Source: Staphylotrichum longicolle
Taxonomy: Eukaryota; Ascomycota; Sordariomycetes; Sordariales; Chaetomiaceae
Assembly (NCBI GenBank): GCA_019096155.1
Contig: JAHCVI010000001.1
Location: 9,672,001 to 9,736,000, forward strand
DNA: 64,000 nucleotides
Direction of reading: 5' to 3'
Positions within the stretch are counted from its first letter, which is position 1; the number at the start of each line of letters is the position of its first letter. Shown here piece after piece: positions 12,544 through 22,849 of the stretch. A program made the position numbers and the translations under genes. The notes beneath the pieces were generated by a model, which was given only the letters and a program-made list of their open reading frames with translations, did not search any database and was not told the origin of the DNA.

Positions 12544-13411
12544 ATGGGAAACGGCGCCAAGATCCCAGATGCCTGGGACGACGACGACTGGGAGGTCCAG
12601 GCCGACCGCGCAGCAAAGGAAGACCCGCCCAAGCCAGAGCCTGAAGCCCCAATGACCCGCGCTGAGCGTCTGGCAAAGCACGCCGAGGAACAGCGGCGGC
12701 TGTGGCAGTCAGCGTAGGTTGCCATGCTTCGACCGTCAACCGTCACGGCCCTCTAACCTTCCTCGCAGAGAGAGCCCTGAAGAGCAGCCCTTCCTGCCTT
12801 CTATCACCAGTCAAGTCCCACTCACCACGCCTTTCAAGCCCGCCGTCAAAGTCCTGAGCCGCAAGCCCGCCCCGAAAATGATCACCAAGCGAGATCCCGT
12901 CACTGGACTCGAGCAGTTGACCCTGCAAGACGACGAGGAAGACGAAGCCGAGCCCAAGAAGCAGGAGACGCCAGAGGAGATCCGGAAGCGGCAGCAGCGG
13001 GAGCTCGAGGAGAAGCAGCGACGCTACGAGGAGGCACGGGCGAAGATCTTTGGCGACTCGAATCCTTCGTCAGGCCAGTCGACGCCGCGGACCGGCACCC
13101 CACCACTGGGAAATGAAGGCCGGCAGAGGGGTCGGGGTCGGGGCCGTGGCGCCCGCGGGCGTGATCAGGACAACGGCCGACAGAACCGGAAACAAGCGGA
13201 AAACCAGCAGCCGGGAAACGCCAGAGAGCTGTATGACCCCGGGTACTCGCCAAAGCCGGGCTTCAATCTCCAAAAACGTGGCGATTCCTCGGTGCAGTCC
13301 GGGAGGTCAAGTACACCCCGCGAGGAGGATCAGATCATACGGACACCAAGGGGGCCAGACAGCAGCGGAAGAGGGTTTGCTTTCGCCAGACGAGGGGGCG
13401 AGCAAGGTTGA
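12544..13411 (+). CDS. SUZ domain-containing protein (RNA-binding type)
   Basis: Exons are 12544..12713 and 12769..13411 (270 residues). The intron has a GTAGGT donor, CAG acceptor and a phase-2 join. The N-terminus is acidic with Trp (IPDAWDDDDWEVQAD). The centre matches a SUZ domain: a basic KVLSRKPAPKMI segment followed by a long charged helix (TPEEIRKRQQRELEEKQRRYEEARAKIFG). The C-terminus has an Arg-Gly-rich patch (RGRGRGRGARGR) and an SUZ-C-like end (PGFNLQKRGD). SUZ segments bind RNA, and RGG patches commonly add nucleic-acid contacts, so a role in mRNA metabolism is likely, though no specific target can be named. The gene ends only 40 bp from the convergent NAR1 stop codon. Confidence 0.82.
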
Positions 13412-13451
13412 TGATTATCTACCGACACATCTAGATGATCGATGACGCCAA

Positions 13452-15224
13452 CTACCACCCGCCGCCAATCTTACCCGCGAGCTGGACCACGCGCTCCGTG
13501 TCGCTGACGTGCTTGCCGACGTCGCTCACAACCTCCCGATAACTCGTGTACACCAATCTATCCACCTGTATGCCCGTTGTTTCCGACCAATGCGCCAGGG
13601 TATCTCGAATATGCGAAGGAGAAATGCCGGCAACGAGCCCTCCTGCGCCAACGTCCCCTGATTCTGGGGCTATGCCGTGCGAAGAACTCGGCTCGTCGCC
13701 GGAAAAGTACGCCTCGTCGACCTCTGCCAGCCAGAGCTTCTGTTCGTCCGGCCCGGGCTTCTCACCGAACGCCTTGCGGTCGACGATGACCTGATCGTCG
13801 ACCTTGATTTGGCCGCCCCCGTTGGTGCAGCCACCAGGACAGGCCATGACTTCGACATAGGCATACTCGAGGCCAGCCGACTTACCTGAAGGCCTTCTGG
13901 CACTTCCAAACGGTTTTCCTCCTGGCATGCGGGACGGCTTCGCCGGCTTCAGCTTCCGGACAAGATTCTGGATGTTGCGGAAGCCGTAGTAGCGCGCCGC
14001 TTTGAAGACAGCTTCGCCAGAAGGGCCAACGACAGCGTAGTCGACAACGTCGGCGTTCCTGCCGCGCACCATGCGGATCTGCGACCCGGGGTGCCTCGAC
14101 TGGACATCGTGGAGGATGAAGTGCAGATTGCCGCCGGACGTACCCGCATCCCGAGGCTGCTTGCATCGTTGTGCTGGGAAGAGGAACCGTTGGATGACCG
14201 GGTCGGGGAAGAGCGGCTGCTGTTGAGGCGCAGGCTTTGCCAAGCTGAAGAAATCTATCCCCCTCGACGCAGCGAGCATGAGGACCTCCTTACTTGTAAT
14301 GACGCAGTCCACATCTCTCACCCCCTTCCCAGGCTTCCCTGCGCCCGCCCACACCGCATCCGTCAGCTCCTCCCGGCTCGCCTCCAGCTTCTTGTCGAAA
14401 CACGGCATCACCGCCAGATGCCATATCCTATCCGGCGCGATGCCCAACACCCGGCTGAGCGTGGTCTTAAGCAGCGTCCCCATCAGCGCCTGCGGCGACT
14501 TGACCCGCGATAGATGCGGCAGGACATATGGGTGCGTCTTTTCCGCGTAGCACACCCACCCGGGACACGACGACGTGAGGATCGGCGGGGCGGGCTTGTC
14601 GGACCCCTGAACTCCCCCCCCCAAAACCTCGTCCGACCCTAGCACCAGACACGCCTCCCGCGCCGTGTTGGTGTCCACCACCCAGGTAAACCCATTCCCG
14701 TACTTCCCGCCCGCTGCCAGCCCGCTGCCGCCGCTCAGGAGCAGCTGCTCGATCATCCACCCGGCCTGCTGCTCCGTCACGGCGCCGCCGCAGGCTGCGG
14801 CCAAGCTGGCGCGTGTCTGTGGCGAGACGCTCGCGACGAAGAGCTTGGCGGCCGGATCCTCCAGCCCGGCGACGGTAAATCCCCCATTATTATTACTGTT
14901 GTCTTGCGTGAGGCGCAGCGCCGGCGCCCCGTCGAGCACGCTGAGGACTTCGCTGTGGCTCTGCAGGCTGACGAGGACGGCCTCGGCCGAGGTCACGCAG
15001 CCGGAGCAGGCGAGGCAGTCGGTGAGGGATATCTGCGCCGGAGGTGTAGGGCCGCCTGTTGTGCTTGTTGTTTGCCCGTCGAGGATGACTTCAAATTCGA
15101 GGGATTGGGGTTCGGAGGACGAGGGTGGTGGGGGCGCGGTCGGTAGGGTCTCGACGGGTTTGATGCAGGCGACGCCGGGGCTGATGAAGTCGTTGAGATC
15201 GTCGGCGGAGAGAATCGCCGACAT
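13452..15224 (-). CDS. NAR1: Cytosolic Fe-S cluster assembly factor NAR1 (iron-only hydrogenase-like)
   Basis: Single exon, 590 residues, starting at an ATG followed by the conserved SAILSADDLNDFISPGVACI. Iron-sulfur ligands are visible: Cys20 and Cys70/73/76 (DCLACSGC) for the N-terminal cluster, and Cys220/Cys225 region (SSCPGWVC), Cys275 (MPCFDKKLE) and the C-terminal ACPGGC motif for the hydrogenase-like clusters. The protein ends in a terminal Trp (GGGW), a feature known to matter for CIA targeting interactions. NAR1 links the early scaffold (Nbp35/Cfd1) with the CIA targeting complex that loads Fe-S clusters into cytosolic and nuclear proteins. It is related to [FeFe] hydrogenases but has no hydrogenase activity. 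Length and motif order fit the family. Confidence 0.96.
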   Translation of the reverse strand: MSAILSADDLNDFISPGVACIKPVETLPTAPPPPSSSEPQSLEFEVILDGQTTSTTGGPTPPAQISLTDCLACSGCVTSAEAVLVSLQSHSEVLSVLDGAPALRLTQDNSNNNGGFTVAGLEDPAAKLFVASVSPQTRASLAAACGGAVTEQQAGWMIEQLLLSGGSGLAAGGKYGNGFTWVVDTNTAREACLVLGSDEVLGGGVQGSDKPAPPILTSSCPGWVCYAEKTHPYVLPHLSRVKSPQALMGTLLKTTLSRVLGIAPDRIWHLAVMPCFDKKLEASREELTDAVWAGAGKPGKGVRDVDCVITSKEVLMLAASRGIDFFSLAKPAPQQQPLFPDPVIQRFLFPAQRCKQPRDAGTSGGNLHFILHDVQSRHPGSQIRMVRGRNADVVDYAVVGPSGEAVFKAARYYGFRNIQNLVRKLKPAKPSRMPGGKPFGSARRPSGKSAGLEYAYVEVMACPGGCTNGGGQIKVDDQVIVDRKAFGEKPGPDEQKLWLAEVDEAYFSGDEPSSSHGIAPESGDVGAGGLVAGISPSHIRDTLAHWSETTGIQVDRLVYTSYREVVSDVGKHVSDTERVVQLAGKIGGGW

Positions 15225-15859
15225 TGTGGTTGGTGGGAGGGCACCCGCGGGCGCGAGGCTCTGAAGTTTGAGACTGGTGATACCGAGGTACCGGAGCTAA
15301 AGTATCGCCCAGGGTTCCAAGAGGACAGTGGCGTGACCCCGCGATGCTTGAACTTGGGAAGCTGGCTTTGGCCGATTTGTGTTTTGAATTGCAGATTCGG
15401 GGGCCTTGGGTATCTTATTCTGGAGAGTGACAGATAACTGCCTCAAGGCCGCGGGGGTACGGTGGCCGTCGAGAATGCGCGCCGGAGATGCACAATTTTG
15501 AGGGTGACTGCTGCTTTGAAATGCGATTGACAATGCGGCATCGGGCTTCGGGCGTGGCGGTTTGAAGTGCCCCGCTGATAACGGGGCCTGGGGTCTGGGC
15601 TCGCCGATTTTTGTAGCACGGTGCCAATCACAGTGTCTGGATTACCACAGGCGAGTTTGAGCTATGACGTAGCCTATCACAGGGATGCAGAGTTGCGCTC
15701 GGGATGAACTGCGTCTACGCTTGTTCAAGCTGGAAGCTCCGGAAAGCTCGAATAAGATTCACATGCTTTATACTTCAGCTGGAAGGAACACGATTGACGA
15801 CCTATCAACCTATCATTTCTACGACCTAACTAGGGAAAAGAAGCCTTCAATCATACCCA
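15225..15859. promoter_or_regulatory. Divergent upstream region, NAR1 and small membrane protein
   Basis: 635 bp between two divergent starts. No gene or specific regulatory motif seen. Confidence 0.4.
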
Positions 15860-16552
15860 ATGGATGTACGCAGCCCGTTCCGCCCCCTTGCCTCCATCCC
15901 AGAACCCCAATTAACCATCACACAGTCCGTATCAACCTACAGCGTCGCCAGCCTCGCCTGGCTGGCTTCCCAAGCCGTGCCCCTCATCATCTGGCCCTCC
16001 CTCGTCACCACCCTCCTCCGCGTTGACGGAGCCGCCCAGGGCCCGCAATACGGTGTCGCCCATGTCTCCCTCGAGCAATACTTTGCCCGCTCCCTGGGCC
16101 TTTCCCAGCTCGCCCTGGGGAGCCTGCTCCTCGTCCTCTCCGGCACCCTCCCACTGGACTCAATGGCAGATGGTACAGCACAAACCCCCCTGCCTCCAAT
16201 CCCCTCCGTCTGGCTAGTTATTCTGACCCCCTTTTCTTCCCCTCCCCCCGCAGCCCCCCGAGCCGACGACACGACCGCCCCGACCCCCTACGCTACCGCC
16301 GCCGTCTTCGTCTCGGCGCTCTACCACGCCGCGACGGCGTCGTACTCGTACTCGCGCTACTACACGACGGGCGGCCAGCTGGGCTACCTCTTCGGGTGCC
16401 TGGGCGCGAGCGTCATGGCCGTGTTCGGGCTGTGGGTGCTCATGTTTGCGGGGCCCGGCAACAGGCGGGTGAGCCGGCGGACGGGCGCCGACAAGAGCAC
16501 GAGCGGGTGGCCGTTTCGGAACGCCGAGGCCGATCGTCGCAAGAGGCGGTGA
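15860..16552 (+). CDS. Small integral membrane protein, unknown function
   Basis: Open from the ATG at 15860 to TGA at 16552 (230 residues if unspliced). Four hydrophobic helices are visible: around WLASQAVPLIIWPSLVTTLL, LSQLALGSLLLVLSG, TAAVFVSALYHAATASYSY and GYLFGCLGASVMAVFGLWVLMF. A basic C-terminal tail ends in ADRRKRR. The segment 16173-16253 looks like an intron: GTACAG donor, TTCTGAC branch-like site, pyrimidine tract and GCAG acceptor. Its 81 nt keep the frame, so the spliced product would be 203 residues. I do not recognise the family; the layout suggests an endomembrane protein. Confidence 0.7.
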   Translation: MDVRSPFRPLASIPEPQLTITQSVSTYSVASLAWLASQAVPLIIWPSLVTTLLRVDGAAQGPQYGVAHVSLEQYFARSLGLSQLALGSLLLVLSGTLPLDSMADGTAQTPLPPIPSVWLVILTPFSSPPPAAPRADDTTAPTPYATAAVFVSALYHAATASYSYSRYYTTGGQLGYLFGCLGASVMAVFGLWVLMFAGPGNRRVSRRTGADKSTSGWPFRNAEADRRKRR

Positions 16553-16953
16553 AAATGCTTGATTGGGCGCTGGGGCGAAGACCTAACAGCTCCGTATTTC
16601 TCGCGCTGTATGTTGTGGTAGGGGTGCGATAGATTTGGAGGTTTCGGTGCTGGAGGGGAAAGAAAATGTGAATTGGATCCCTGATCACTTTCTGTATGCT
16701 CTGCAGCCTGGTTGTGTAGTTGCTGAAAGCTCATCCGCTCCGGCGACGTTCTATTTGTCTGAATCGCGATGCCTAAGGTGCATCGACGGTGCATGCATTG
16801 TGAGTCCCGTCCCTACTCCCCAACGCCTCATCAAATCATCACAAGCCACCCCCCTGGCATGGGTAAATTACCAGGCATTGTTTCCTGTACCATCTAGAGC
16901 TCCCGAAATCTGTTGAGAATGAAGCGAGCGTACCGCCCAAGTTTCCGGACCCT
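16553..16953. other. Convergent spacer
   Basis: 401 bp between two convergent genes, presumably their 3' UTRs. No feature seen. Confidence 0.4.
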
Positions 16954-18102
16954 CTAGGTTTCCGCCGTCACCGCGTCCGCGGGATCATCATTCACCGCAG
17001 CCTCGCCATTGCCCCCGACAACCACATCCGCTTCTCCCGCAAGCACCGCCTGCCGCCGCTGATGCCACGCCTGCTCGCTCTGCACCACCTGGTCCAGCAG
17101 CACCTCCTTCTCGAGCCACTCCTGCTTGTACAGCTGCTCCCACTGCTTGCACTCGGCACGCAGCTGCTCGCCCTCCTCTTCCGCCCACTTCGCCTGCAGC
17201 TTGCACAGCTTCATCAGCCGCGGAAGCGGCATGGTGAGCTCGTCGGGCGTAAACCCTTGGTCTTCAGTAAACGGCGTGAGCAGCTCGGCCGACGAGTCTT
17301 CGGCGGCACTGCCCTCGTCGACGGCGTCGTCGTGGCCGGCGGCGTGGGATTGCGGGGTCTTGATGATAATCTTGAGGTTCTTAGTCTTGGATGCTCCGCC
17401 CGCGCCTTGCAAGCCGGCTGCCTGCATGCTCTTCGGGACAGGGTCGGACGGCCGGAGGGCCTCGGTCTCGTGGACTGTGCGCATGTGTTTGGCGAGGGCG
17501 TCGGACCTAGTAAACGCGCGGTCGCATTCTACAAAACAGAAGTTAGGCGCTTGCAAGAACGGGGGTAAGTGTGACGGGGTCGGCGGACACGTACCAGGCA
17601 AATAGCAGTAAAAGGGCTTCTCCCTCGTGTGGCTCCTCATGTGTGCCTTGAGTGCGTAGCCGCTGGCGTGGGGCATGCTCTTCCTCGAGCAGCCGACCCA
17701 TTCGCATGTGTACTTCTTCTGCCGGCTCTCGATGTGGTCGTTGTGGATGTGCTCGACGAGCTTGTCCATGTTCCCCATGTCGCCGGTCCGACACCCTTCC
17801 CACGCGCAGACGGTGATCTGCTCCTGGAAGTCATCTTCGTCTTGTCGCGCGTTGACGGGTGAGCTCGGGACGTCGCCATCGGTATCGGAAGAGACATCCG
17901 ACATGTCGGCTAGGGAATCTCGGTCGGCATCGTGATCCTGCGCGGCGGCCGACGGGGTGTTGGACCGGGCGGTGGTGATCTTCAGGCGCTTCGGCGGCGG
18001 GCCCTCGTCCAAGACCTCGGTGACCTCGTCGGGGAACTCGTCCTCGGACGAGGACATTGATGAGAGCGGGGAGTCGTCGATTGGGGAATCTGGTCGGGCC
18101 AT
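16954..18102 (-). CDS. C2H2 zinc-finger nuclear protein
   Basis: Exons on the minus strand are 18102..17595 and 17528..16954 (360 residues). The 66-nt intron (GTACGT donor, TGTAG acceptor) falls inside the last finger and restores the reading CYLPECDRAFTRSD. Residues 1-110 are acidic and Ser-rich. Three linked zinc fingers follow: a CAWEGC...H..H unit, CEWVGCSRKSMPHASGYALKAH, and YCYLPECDRAF with TRSDALAKHMRTVH. The C-terminus has a Lys-rich segment (KTKNLKIIIKTP) and a long coiled-coil-like region. The Met at 18102 is preferred over upstream alternatives because it opens the acidic low-complexity start. The finger arrangement is reminiscent of GLI/YY1-like proteins, including the S. pombe INO80 subunit Iec1, but that match is tentative. 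Confidence 0.85.
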   Translation of the reverse strand: MARPDSPIDDSPLSSMSSSEDEFPDEVTEVLDEGPPPKRLKITTARSNTPSAAAQDHDADRDSLADMSDVSSDTDGDVPSSPVNARQDEDDFQEQITVCAWEGCRTGDMGNMDKLVEHIHNDHIESRQKKYTCEWVGCSRKSMPHASGYALKAHMRSHTREKPFYCYLPGTCPPTPSHLPPFLQAPNFCFVECDRAFTRSDALAKHMRTVHETEALRPSDPVPKSMQAAGLQGAGGASKTKNLKIIIKTPQSHAAGHDDAVDEGSAAEDSSAELLTPFTEDQGFTPDELTMPLPRLMKLCKLQAKWAEEEGEQLRAECKQWEQLYKQEWLEKEVLLDQVVQSEQAWHQRRQAVLAGEADVVVGGNGEAAVNDDPADAVTAET

Positions 18103-18714
18103 ATTGTGGACGAAATGTGTGAAAAGGGAAGATGAGGATTCGATGCGGCGAGCTTGATGGAGCGCAGCGCAGTGCAGCGATATCACTACCCCTGCGTTTC
18201 TGGGAGCACGGTTTGGCAATGGAATTGTACAACGTAGGAGGGAACGGTTCGATGATTAATGTGCGCGGTTGGGGGATGGAGTTTCCTAGCGCACGTTGCG
18301 TGGTGTAGATGGCTACTGGTAATGGTTGTGGAAGGACTGGCGCGATGGAATGAGACTCTGTAATTCAACAAACTAACAGTCGAGCGAGCACCAAGCACCT
18401 TCGCGGATCGCGGCAGCTTGCAAGTGCCCGGTCGGGTTTTCAGCTGTCTTGCATCCAGATTGCTGACAACTGTCCGCCAGCTGGGACGTTCAGGCACTCG
18501 CCAGGGGGACTGGAGATTGCACCCTCAGCCCAAAACCTGCAGGGTCTGGTTTCTATTTACCCCTCCCCCACCATAACAATAAATCAGTCTAGAATCTGGC
18601 GGCGCCCCCGAACCTGCAGCACCCAACTTTCGTCCTCGTTCCATTGTCACAAACTGTGCGACTCCGGGTACCCGCGACTACACTGCATATTGCTTCATTC
18701 TCATTTTCGTCAAA
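18103..18714. promoter_or_regulatory. Divergent upstream region, zinc-finger gene and RanGAP1
   Basis: 612 bp between divergent starts. No specific motif could be assigned. Confidence 0.4.
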
Positions 18715-19889
18715 ATGGCTCCTTCTACCAAGATCTTCTCCCTCGAGGGGAGGGGCCTGAAGCTGGACACGGCCGAGGACCTCGAGCCTCATATCGCTGA
18801 TCTTCGCGCCATGGACGATCTCGAGGAGGTGCACATGCTCGGCAACACACTGGGCGTCGGCGCATGCAAACTGCTCGGTGAGGTGCTTGCGGAGAAGAAG
18901 TCGTTGCGGGTAAGTCGCATTGCGCGCATGATCCCTTTCGTTGTCTTCGTTTGTCGTCACACCACTAACTTGTGGTCGATCAGGTTGCCAACCTTGCCGA
19001 CATCTTCACCGGCCGCCTCCTCAGCGAGATTCCCGAGGCGCTTTCCTCTCTCCTTACCTCGATTCTCAATCTCCCAAGCCTGAACACCATCAACCTCAAC
19101 GACAATGCCTTCGGCCTCAACACACAGGCGCCGCTGGTTGCCTTCCTGGCAGCGCACGTGCCCCTGCAGCACCTCTACCTCAACAACAACGGTCTCGGCC
19201 CGCACGCCGGCATCCTAATTGCCGATGCGCTCTCGGAGCTCCATGCCAAGAAGGAGGAGGCACGCAAGAAGGGGCAGGCCGTGCCCGACCTCGAGACGGT
19301 CATCTGCGGTCGCAACCGGCTCGAGAACGGCAGCATGGCGGCGTGGGCAAAGACATTCAAGCTGCACAACAAGATCAAGGAGATTAAGATGGTGCAGAAC
19401 GGTATCCGCCAAGAGGGCATTTCGCACTTGCTTAGCGAGGGCCTGCGCCACACCTCGCAGCTCGAGGTGCTAGACCTCCAAGACAACACCTTCACCCTCC
19501 TCGGTGCCAAGGCGCTGGCTGCGGTCGTGCCGGGCTGGGCGGAGCTGGTGGAGTTGGGCATTGGCGACTCGCTGCTTGGAGCGAAGGGCGGCGTGCTGCT
19601 GGGCAAGTCGCTCGGCAAGGGGAAGAACAAGAAGCTCCAGATCCTGCGGCTGCAGTACAACGAGATTACCGCGCCGGGAGTGAAGGCGCTGGCCGAGGCC
19701 GCGGAGGATGCGCTGCCTGTCCTCAAGAAGATCGAGCTCAACGGCAACAAGTTTACCGAGGACGACGAGTCCATCATTGCGCTGCAGGATCTCTTCGAGG
19801 CGCGCAAGGAGAAGCTGGGTGGCGACGTCGTTGTTGAGGATGAGTGGGGACTCGACAGCCTGAGCGATCTGGAGGAGGAGTCTGAGGGC

Positions 19890-19922
<33 letters not shown>

Positions 19923-20054
19923 GAGGAAGAGGTCGAGGAGAAGGCTGAGAAGCTCGTTAAGGAGGCCAAGGCGGCGCAAGACGAGCCGGTCGCCCAGCAA
20001 CAGGACAAGGAGGTGGATGAGCTAGCCGAGAAGTTGGGGAAGACGGTGATCTAG
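18715..20054 (+). CDS. RNA1: Ran GTPase-activating protein 1
   Basis: Exons are 18715..18909 and 18984..20054 (421 residues). The 74-nt intron has a GTAAGT donor and a phase-0 join. Successive leucine-rich repeats fill about residues 1-345 (for example LEEVHMLGNTLG, LNTINLNDNAFG, LQHLYLNNNGLG, LEVLDLQDNTF, LQILRLQYNEIT, LKKIELNGNKF). A very acidic stretch (runs of Glu) and a charged C-terminal helix follow. This is the canonical Rna1p/RanGAP architecture. The protein stimulates GTP hydrolysis by Ran in the cytoplasm and so sets the Ran-GTP gradient that drives nuclear transport. The window also carries the nucleoporin NUP159, another transport component, though the two genes are not adjacent. 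Confidence 0.95.
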
Positions 20055-20855
20055 GGTCTAAGCGGTTTAGATGACAAGCGGGATTCTTCGCGAGCAGCCG
20101 GAGGAATACAGACGATACCCAACACCACTTGGTAAATAGGAGTTTGGCAGACGGCTATAGAGCATGCAGCATGAGCATCATGTACATTTAGGGGTGTGAT
20201 GCTGTCCTATTCGGTGCACTATGATCAGAGCGTGGCGGGTATCTAGGGATCCCGCGGACTGTGGTCCCAAGCCAATAACCACGTTCTCGTCTGCCAAGTG
20301 TGCCGCGGCAATCCGATGGCATGATGGGCGCATCACAGGCTGCGGTGGGTGGTGGTCAAGCGCCCAGACTGGCCGGAACAATAAAACCCGTTCAAGTAGG
20401 CGTCCGAACAGCAACCGAAGTGAGCATTTTCTGTAGTGTAATCTGGAATCACACCACCACTGCAAACATCCAAACATCACGAGCCCCTAGACCACAGCGG
20501 CCAGAAACCGCGGCTGCATCGGCATCTGTGTCAACTGCCGTGGAATCACCTCATCTGATCCTTCAGCCATGATCCCAGAAGCGATAAATAATCCCAAGTC
20601 TACCCTCCCCCGCCGATCAGATGAAACCGACATCATACTTCAGTCATTCCCCAACCTTGGGCACATAAACCACAAGCCATAAACCACATACCTGGAACTA
20701 CCCTACCTAGCCTACTTACTCACACTTACCAGACTGATTTGAACACAAACTCAACCATTTCAATATTCATCGGTCAAGGACAACTCGACCAGAAAAAACA
20801 TACCCACCTACCCAAAACTGTATAAATCCTCCCCAGACAAAAAAGCAACAGAACC
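20055..20855. other. Spacer with TATA-like box
   Basis: 801 bp between RanGAP1 and the next gene on the same strand. A TATAAAT motif lies at about 20821-20827, only some 30 nt before the next ATG. Nothing else is supported. Confidence 0.4.
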
Positions 20856-21564
20856 ATGGCCAAGTGGATCCTCTTCGAAACCACCGACTCGGTCATCGAG
20901 ATCCTCTGGGACGTCGCCCTCGCCTTCTTCGTCGTCCGCCTCGCCCTGCTCTACGCCTCCCTCGTGTTCGGCTCCGTCTTCTCCCTCATCCTCCTCCTGC
21001 GCTACCTCCTTCCCTCGCTCGCTTCCACTTTCGCTACGCATCCTCCTCCTCCTCCTCCTCCCCTTGCTGCCAGCTCGGGGTTGGTACTCACCGAGCACGC
21101 CCAGTGGCTGCCCCTCCTGACGCTCGCCGCGTCGGCCGTCTGGGCCAAGGTGGTCATGGCGCGGTGCGAGGTGCCGCGCGTGCTGGGCTTCCGGCTGGCG
21201 GTCGGCGCGACGGCGGCGGCGATGGTGGGCGTGGTGGAGGGGTGGTGGGGCTCGTCGAGTACGAGGTGCTGGGCGGCGCGGGGATGGCCGGGGCGATGGG
21301 CGGGTGGGCGACGGGGGTGGGGGTCATGGCTCTGTTCGCGCTGATGCCGGTGCTGGTGATGGGGGCGAGAAGAGGAGGGAGGGCGGGGAGGTGGCGCTTG
21401 GGTTCGGGATGGGGAGGGGAAGGGAGAAGGAGGGGATGTGAGTGATGTCTTTCTCTTTGAGTTTTTGATGTGCGGTGTATGACGGAGGAATTGCTGACTT
21501 GGGTGTTCTATACAGGTCGAGTGTTGGCATGTCGGAGAAGACGAGGCAGACGGAGGGGATGTAA
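20856..21564 (+). CDS. Small multi-pass membrane protein with two apparent one-base frameshifts
   Basis: The reading frame opens at the ATG at 20856 with hydrophobic helices (ILWDVALAFFVVRLALLYAS, VFSLILLLRYLLP, LLTLAASAVWAKVVMA, LAVGATAAAMVGVVEG). At about 21240-21255 coding sense jumps to the next frame (LVEYEVLGGAGMAGAMGGW, then TGVGVMALFALMPVLVMG). At about 21358-21368 it jumps again (EVALGFGMGRGREKEGM). A plausible 78-nt intron (21438-21515: GTGAGT donor, TGCTGACTT branch, ACAG acceptor) leads to a last exon ending SEKTRQTEGM at 21564. Both jumps are equivalent to one missing base. Either the sequence has base dropouts or the gene is a recent pseudogene. Family not recognised. Confidence 0.5.
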
Positions 21565-22849
21565 GGGAGTGATGGAAAGGGATGGTTGTGAGATTGCAAG
21601 CTGGCATTGGGATTACGACATTGTTCATGGTTTTCCTCAGAGATGGTACTGTTCACGTCAAGGTATGTATGTCTGTGTTTGTTTGGACGAAGCTCCCAGT
21701 TTACTGACTGTTGACTAACTTTTCTCAGTAAAAAGGCTTCAGGACTCCCGGATGTTGGAGTAGGGCACCACGGCTTTGTCGTCTTGCCTGAAGACATGAT
21801 TAGACCGGATTGTTCATGCCGTGCATCCCTCCCTTGGGGTGCCATGCAGGTTCTTGATGGTAAGAGATACGAAGCAGTTGATGGATCCAAGTTTGTTGTG
21901 TATGTACAGAAAGCATGTACTTGAGTATACACTGAATGTGTTGTCCGTTGCAGCAAGGACAGGTGCATTGCAGTGCCGAATGCAAACGCAGATAGCGACA
22001 TGAATAGATTTCGCGTTCTGCAACCACTACCGGCGGCCCTCTCTCATCCACCAACCACCAACCACCAACCTCGAAGGTGATCGCCAGCCTTGGCGCATGA
22101 CAATGCGCGAATCTCCCGGACGCCACGGATGATCGGATCGGCACCGCAACTCTGGAATGCCCACCCGAGAAATGCCCTTTTCCTGGCTGAGAGAGACAGT
22201 GGAACTGCATCCTCTCCCATCGAGGATGGCACCCATGCTGATGGGGTCCGGATGTTCGGCCAAACCTTCTTGCTGTCAAGAGTCGAAAATTCGAGGCGGC
22301 CTTGATCTCGGGAGTCTCGTATATCCGGGTGTTTGGCGGCAATGCGGTTGAAGTTCTGCCGTGTCTTTTCTTGATATCCTTCATATCACCCTCATGATAT
22401 GACATTTTTCCCTCGGTTTCCTGGGCGACCACCCAAAAAGCTCACCCTTCTCTTCATCTTCCACGGACCTTCCATCCGCATTCCTCTCTCCCACCCCACG
22501 GCGAGATGTCGTGAAGTGCCTGTTGTCCTCAGGCTAAAGACTCACGATATTGAGCACCTTTTTCTCTCCAAACCTGTAAGGATGTGCGATATCATGGATT
22601 GGACTGGCATCTTTAATAGGAGAACCCCCTGCTGCCCACAGGTGGGCGTCAAGTGCCGTGTTCAACCTCACATTCCATTCCTGACCCGTGTCTGAAGTGG
22701 TGAGCTGGACTGCCGCCAGACCGAGTCCTGTTCATTCCTTAGACTGGAACGTTGGGCCGTGACAGCCTCTTATATCCTTCCAGAGAGGAGCTGGCTGGTG
22801 CTCTCTCTTCTTTCTGTCCTTACATCTTGGCTCTCGACTGTGAAGGAAA
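21565..22849. other. Intergenic region, no gene supported
   Basis: 1.3 kb upstream of the chitinase. A 210-residue minus-strand frame (21800-22432) has no recognisable domain and is not called. A short CCAACCA tandem run lies near 22048-22070. Confidence 0.45.

Noticed and set aside
14665..15264. Plus-strand frame opposite NAR1
   Set aside because: Antisense shadow of a clear NAR1 gene.
21800..22432. 210-codon minus-strand frame upstream of the chitinase
   Set aside because: No domains; overlaps simple CCAACCA repeats.
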